Shown: positions 60,110-64,000 of the stretch, one piece after another
Layout of the letters: each line of letters begins with the position of its first letter
Position numbering within the stretch: the first letter of the stretch is position 1
Assembly (NCBI GenBank): GCA_947579665.1
Contig: OX388343.1
Location: 87,772,254 to 87,836,253 of the forward strand
DNA from: Sympetrum striolatum
Lineage: Eukaryota; Arthropoda; Insecta; Odonata; Libellulidae
Length of the DNA stretch: 64,000 nt
Direction: 5' to 3'
Notes under the pieces: model-generated
The model's input: only the letters and a program-made list of their open reading frames with translations
The model's database searches: none
Told to the model about the DNA's origin: nothing
Program-made: the position numbers and the translations under genes

Positions 60110-60470
60110 CCAATTTAATACAAGACTTAGAAGATTTTGAAACAAAATAATTACTCTTTAATGTACAAATTTCACGTCGGAATCTGAATTTACAATTACC
60201 TTCAATCACTAGCGCAAATTAAATACAAAAATAGCGTGGTGAAACAATTTTCACTTTCGCGCCTTGAATGTTAGGCTATCCGCATGACACGATATGCTGC
60301 AGTTTGCCTACATTCACGGGGTTGTAACGGATATTGAAAATTGCCTGGAAATTAAATATAGTTATAATGAAATTAAATATAGTTATAATCCTTGAGATAT
60401 AAATTAAGAGATAAAGGAGTTAAAAAAAGCGAAAGTCGATTTTTATTCTCTTTGGACATCTTCCCGAAGA
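60110..60470 (-). promoter_or_regulatory. CpG-retaining island, candidate promoter / 5' exon of the minus-strand gene
   Basis: By my count about 14 CpG lie in this 360-bp segment, compared with roughly one per 200 bases on either side. On the minus strand the sequence includes GGCGCGAAAGTG and ends in GTGATTGAAG|GTAATTG, a plausible first-exon donor near 60,197. Only short upstream ATG frames occur, as expected of a 5' UTR. An unmethylated CpG island at the 5' end of a CpG-depleted gene body is the usual arrangement in animals with gene-body methylation. The transcription start is not defined. Confidence 0.4.
60348..60389. repeat. Perfect 21-bp tandem duplication
   Basis: GAAATTAAATATAGTTATAAT occurs twice head to tail without mismatch (60,348-60,368 and 60,369-60,389), inside the candidate promoter island. 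Confidence 0.9.
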
Positions 60471-61335
60471 AAATAGATTTGTAAGTGGCTGCATCTCTTC
60501 CATAGTGATACTACACTAACTTTCAATATTAATTAATCATCATACTCAATCACCATGTACACTCACAATAAAACTGCAAACCATGTGTGAATAATAACCT
60601 TTCCTCAAATGTAGAAACTTTACTTTGACTTTATTTACACCGTAATAATAATATTACAGTAATTTATGTAGGTGACATAGTAAGTTAATCATGTGTTCTC
60701 CAACAAAATAAAAATTGAATGAAAATGTGTAGGAATTTATGCTTTCCTATTAATAACACTAAGATTAAAATAAAAATACAGACCCAAAATTGACTTTATA
60801 AGAAAAGGAATGAATGGTACAATATCCTGAGCATGAGAAATCATGGTACAGTTTTGGAGAAATGGCTGGTGGAAATCAAATGACTAAGTATTTCAAGAAG
60901 TATTAAGGGAGTATGAGAGGAATGAAACAGAAAATGTAGACAGAATATTGACTATGGAATTAAGATAAAAAGCATAACCCAGAATCCAAAAAGTACTTTT
61001 CTGCCATTTTTGTTTGTTTTATTCAGCAGATCTTTACTATTTATTCATTTACCACCACTCTGATTAGCATTGTGCCTCTGTTTTTTCACAACATGAGGCA
61101 CAGTACATGACACCCAATAAAAAAATCTGATGTGGCCAGCACATGACTTTCTCCATATATAAGATGTAAATATTTATCTACGACAGTAATTTCAAACTCT
61201 ATATTCCATCTAAACTTGGAAGATGAGTGATTAATATATATATTATTATCTTTGACGCCAAAAACATTATAAATAATGTTTTTCGGGACATGATCGATGA
61301 AAAACGATGGAATTGGCCTTTCGCCGATAGAGCCC
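60471..61335. other. CpG-poor stretch without recognised features
   Basis: AT-rich, with about one CpG in 60,481-61,140 by my count. A 115-codon minus-strand frame at 61,086-61,433 extends into the following tandem repeat and has no recognised domain. Confidence 0.35.
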
Positions 61336-61968
61336 AGAGCGCCCACAAAGTACATAATCAGCAACTTCCGGTTTATCAGTATTTCATGAATACCTCCTAA
61401 ACAATCAGTGATACAAAAATATGTTTCAAACAAAAATTATAGTAAATCACATTTTCTAAAACTTTTGTAATTAATAGTATATACCTAAATATCATATTTA
61501 TGGAGATATTTTGAAAACCGGAAATGAGCTTTGAAGAATGAAGCTCAACTTCCAGTTAACTGATTTACTCCAAAAACAAATCAACTCTAACGACACTAAC
61601 CAAAATACTATATATGAAATTTGGTGTTGATACAATGAATGGTTTTTATGTTAGAGCGCCCACAAAGTACATATCAGCTACTTCCAGTTTATCGGTATTT
61701 CACGAATAACTCCTAATCAACCGGTGATACAAAAATATGTTAAATACAAAAGTTATAGTAAATTACATTATCTAAAACTTTTATAAGTAATACAATACAT
61801 GTACATGTCATATTTAGGGAGATATTTTGAAAACCGGAAATGAGCTTTGTTGAATGAAGCTCGACTTCCGGTTAACCGATTTACTCCAAAAACTAATCAA
61901 CTCTGACAGCACACAAAACAGTACTATATATGAAGTTTGGTATTGATACGACCACTAATTTTCAAGTT
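61336..61968. repeat. Tandem duplication of a 317-bp unit
   Basis: Unit 1 (61,336-61,652) and unit 2 (61,653-61,968) both start AGAGCGCCCACAAAGTACAT. Both contain CTTCCGGTTTATC-like, GATATTTTGAAAACCGGAAA and CTATATATGAA blocks in the same order. They differ by scattered substitutions and single-base indels. A third unit start (AGAGCGCCCACT) follows at 61,969. Inverted GAGC/GCTC and CCGGAA/TTCCGG strings inside each unit give local hairpins. This is a satellite-like internal repeat of the element whose end follows. Confidence 0.85.
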
Positions 61969-62145
61969 AGAGCGCCCACTAGCACACACACACACACACA
62001 CACACAGACACACAGACATCATTCCGAAAATGGTCAAAACGTGTTCTAGGGACCCCAAAACGTGTATTTCCGTTGAAATCTCGAAGTCGAATTTTTTCAT
62101 GAAAACAATACTTTCTCTATACTTCGTACATGGAGAAAGTAAAAA
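61969..62145 (+). repeat. Third unit start, (CA)12 tract and hairpin end of the same repeat element
   Basis: AGAGCGCCCACTAG leads into (CA)12 at 61,983-62,006, then CATTCCGAAAATGGTC, AACGTGTATTTCCGTTGAAA and ATACTTTCTCTATACTTCGT, ending in GGAGAAAGTAAAA. ACTTTCTC (62,110-62,117) pairs with GAGAAAGT (62,133-62,140). This order, CA repeat then a CTTTCTC..GAGAAAG hairpin and an A-rich end, is familiar from dispersed repeats of many arthropods. I cannot assign the class. Confidence 0.55.
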
Positions 62146-62603
62146 TATATCTTAACACTTGTAAATGCAATACACCAAAGGCCAAAGTCATTTATTGAAA
62201 ATAATGTGACCATTTTATTTCAGAAGAGAGATTGGGGCAAGATTTCATTTGAAGCCATCAACACACGTACCTAGTGAGGTATTTCTGATAGGGAGTGCAC
62301 ACACCAAAATCTTGTTAGTAGAAAGATTCCATTTTGGCAACTATTCTCCAATTTTTTTCATACATTATCTGATCACCTGACATAAGAGGAGGGACGCATA
62401 ATATGTATCTAAAATACCTTGCAAGAATGTGTTATCTCCGATTGTATTCAGCAACTTTAAACTCAAATTGAATTTCCTTTATATTAAAAATTACTACAGT
62501 GTGTTGTGAACCATCATGGTAATGTTTTCCAATTAGTTTTGGCAATTCTCAACAAAATGTAAGGATTAACACAGGTACTTTTCTAATTCACTTATCTATT
62601 TAC
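62146..62603. other. Interval without recognised features
   Basis: AT-rich sequence between two repeats. Nothing coding or structural was recognised. Confidence 0.35.
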
Positions 62604-63251
62604 TAGTGATGGGTCGAATCCAAAATTTCATCGAATCTGAATCTCATACTTGCTTTATCCAATTTTAGTACATTTTTTTCATCAAATGAATGCTTTACTT
62701 GAAAATAAATTAAATTTAACATTTTTGATAGAATTATGAATCTATATCTATTTTATACCTTTCCTCCAACTAAATTCTAAATTACACAAAGTAAGAAAAA
62801 AATAAGTGACCAGGTATCAATTTTACAACTTTATTAAATATGCAAGATAAAGACAGGTACAAGTCTAGTCGTTTTGCTTTGGTTAATTTGTGGGCTTTTG
62901 CTGCTTCACGGGCTGAGAATGAATGTTTCTTCACATGTATCCACAATGCAGTGGTTGCTTTGGAAACACCGCCACGTGAGATTGACGTCTTGCAAATATA
63001 TATTGCATATTGCACATATTGCAACTTCATCATCAATATTTTTCAGTGAAAAATAATTCCAAATCTCACTAGTATTTGCCGACATTTTCAAAAAATAATT
63101 ACCACCCAACAAGATTTTTCAACAACCTCTGTTCATCGTTTTGCTGGAGCCCTTTTACCAAAACGTGGCGCATGTGTAACTTTCAAAATCCTATCGAATC
63201 CTAAGATTTGATAGGATTCGACCGAATCCTTGGATCCTGACCCCATCACTA
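62604..63251 (-). mobile_element. hAT element relic, 648 bp, carrying a BED zinc finger
   Basis: The ends read inward TAGTGATGGGTCGAATCC (left) and TAGTGATGGGGTCAGGATCC (right), ten bases identical. Subterminal TCGAATCC/GGATTCGA strings recur at 62,615, 62,631, 63,195 and 63,215, like transposase-binding sites. The flanks are CTATTTAC (62,596-62,603) and TTATTTAC (63,252-63,259), seven of eight matching, consistent with an 8-bp target duplication. The interior keeps only a broken BED finger, so this is an internally deleted derivative. Confidence 0.8.
62830..63112 (-). pseudogene. BED-type zinc finger of a hAT transposase, frameshifted
   Basis: The first frame (63,112 downward) reads SEIWNYFSLKNIDDEVAICA then ICN: the W..YF and C..C (residues 33 and 36) of a BED finger. 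The second frame continues with SKATTALWIHVKKHS, supplying the HxxxH pair, followed by a basic KAHKLTKAKR stretch. Together they match the BED order W.YF, CxxC, L..H...H. A frameshift lies between the cysteine and histidine halves (around 62,965-62,975). The catalytic domain is absent. Confidence 0.75.
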
Positions 63252-63345
63252 TTATTTACTTATCTATGTCCAAGATGCCAGTTCACTAGAAAATACATGA
63301 TTTTAGGTTATGTACATATACTATGTATTTCTTGAGTTTAGGTTA
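63252..63345. other. Short spacer between hAT relic and mariner
   Basis: Contains the right hAT target duplication (63,252-63,259) and two copies of TTAGGTTATG (63,303 and 63,338). Nothing else was seen. Confidence 0.35.
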
Positions 63346-64000
63346 TGAGGGGCATCCAGGAAGTAAGAATACAAGGGTTGAGTAAGGGATTTATTTTCAT
63401 AGCTGGCACCCATGACATGTAGACGGTTTCCTGACAGTAAAAATAAGCCATTGCACCCCTCAAAGCATTAAGAAATGTCATTGTAGCAGCCTAACTTGTC
63501 AACTAGTTCATCCTCCATTTGCTCCTAACCCAGGTGTGAGATTTGCTCAGTCATTTGGTTCCTCGCTTTGTGTGATGAATTGGCGGCCAGCATCCATCAT
63601 CTGCTTGTGGAAACCTATGGATCTGAGGTAATGAATCGTCAAAAGGTTACAAAGTGGGTTAAGTTATTTAAGGAGGACCATACCAACACCCATGACAAAG
63701 AAAGGAGCGGTCTGCCAATTCAGAAGAACTTGTGCAGCAGGTAGAAAAATAAGTTTGATGATTGCAGTGTGATTCTTGATACCCTTAAAGGAAGTAACTC
63801 ACATGTTTCACAAAGTCTCCTGGGCAAAATTGTGCCAGAAATACTTTGGATTAAGAAATTGTGAGCATGGTGGGTGCCAAAAATGTTGACTCTGGAACAA
63901 TGCAAAAACTGTGTTTCTGATGCATGCAAATTTCTCCTACAGTTTCAAACTGAGGGTAAATCCATCCTTCACACTATTGTGACTGGAGACAAAACGTGGG
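63346..64000 (+). mobile_element. Mariner-family transposon, truncated by the window edge
   Basis: Following a TA at 63,344-63,345, GAGGGGCATCCAGGAAGTAA resembles the terminal inverted repeat and non-coding leader of mariner elements (compare ..CCA.AAAGTAAG). About 190 bases later a transposase frame starts. The right end lies beyond the window, so target duplication and length are unknown. Confidence 0.65.
63538..64000 (+). pseudogene. Mariner transposase, N-terminal part, with stops
   Basis: One frame reads almost continuously: WFLALCDELAASIHHLLVET, YGSEVMNRQKVTKWVKLFKE, HTNTHDKERSGLP (the mariner HTH region ending in DERSGRP), VSQSLLGKIVPE (second helix-turn-helix), AWWVPKMLTLEQ (the WVP..L linker) and IVTGDKTW at the edge. 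The usual motif is TGDETW, with the first catalytic aspartate of DD34D; here E is K. There are two in-frame stops. The first lies in a segment (63,715-63,755) where a shifted frame reads NSEELVQQVEK, so compensating indels are present. The element is inactive. Confidence 0.85.

Noticed and set aside
61086..61433. 115-codon minus-strand frame
   Set aside because: Its upstream part is read from the 317-bp tandem repeat and it shows no domain; most likely chance.
1..64000. CRISPR arrays, operons, prophage or plasmid features
   Set aside because: No regularly spaced repeats, no ribosome-binding-site/ORF arrays, and intron-type gene structure with eukaryotic transposons throughout.

Overview
This window is AT-rich animal nuclear DNA. 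It has no operons, no ribosome-binding sites and almost no long open frames. Introns, decayed transposons and microsatellites dominate. The transposon mix (a mariner of the insect type, several hAT relics with 8-bp target duplications, Helitron ends, CR1/L2-like and RTE-like LINE pieces, LINE tails ending in (TTA)n) points to an arthropod, most likely an insect with a large genome. I cannot name the species. Reading frames of 60-120 codons are frequent by chance at this base composition, and I treat nearly all of them as noise.

Layout. From 1 to about 51.5 kb I see no convincing host exon. The stretch holds six scattered copies of one LINE/SINE-type 3' tail with a conserved stem-loop (951, 11850, 14031, 20021, 33131, 45759). 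It also holds a 5'-truncated LINE (10771-11423), two copies of another LINE C-terminus (8953, 38219), a larger reverse-transcriptase remnant with its FADD catalytic motif (41504-42330) and an inverted copy of that element's tail (43226). There is a non-autonomous hAT with tandem repeats and a nested insertion (21258-22063), a Helitron with an intact 3' hairpin and CTAG end (26223-27810) with two diverged relatives, tRNA-derived SINE fragments, and a few GC/CpG-richer islands that look regulatory (around 6.0, 17.6, 22.8-23.3 and 30.9-31.4 kb).

From about 51.9 to 62 kb the sequence changes character. CpG falls about six-fold (my hand count: 8 CpG in 57,301-58,980 against 26 in 12,001-12,900), while AT content stays similar. 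Within this stretch I find a candidate host gene on the minus strand: a CpG-rich promoter-like island (60.11-60.47 kb), a possible ATG exon (about 59.92 kb), a 69-bp exon (59,622-59,690), a 199-bp exon (59,319-59,517) whose phase matches the one before, a terminal exon (from 53,552) and a poly(A) signal near 52.8 kb. CpG loss over a gene body with a CpG-retaining 5' island is what germline gene-body DNA methylation leaves behind. I do not recognise the encoded protein. Its large last intron carries an intact-ended hAT element (54,938-56,541) and a striking 64-bp-arm inverted repeat (57,148-57,298).

The right end (61.3-64 kb) is repeats: a tandem duplication of a 317-bp unit followed by a (CA)n tract, a 648-bp hAT relic carrying a BED zinc finger, and a mariner transposase pseudogene cut off by the window edge.
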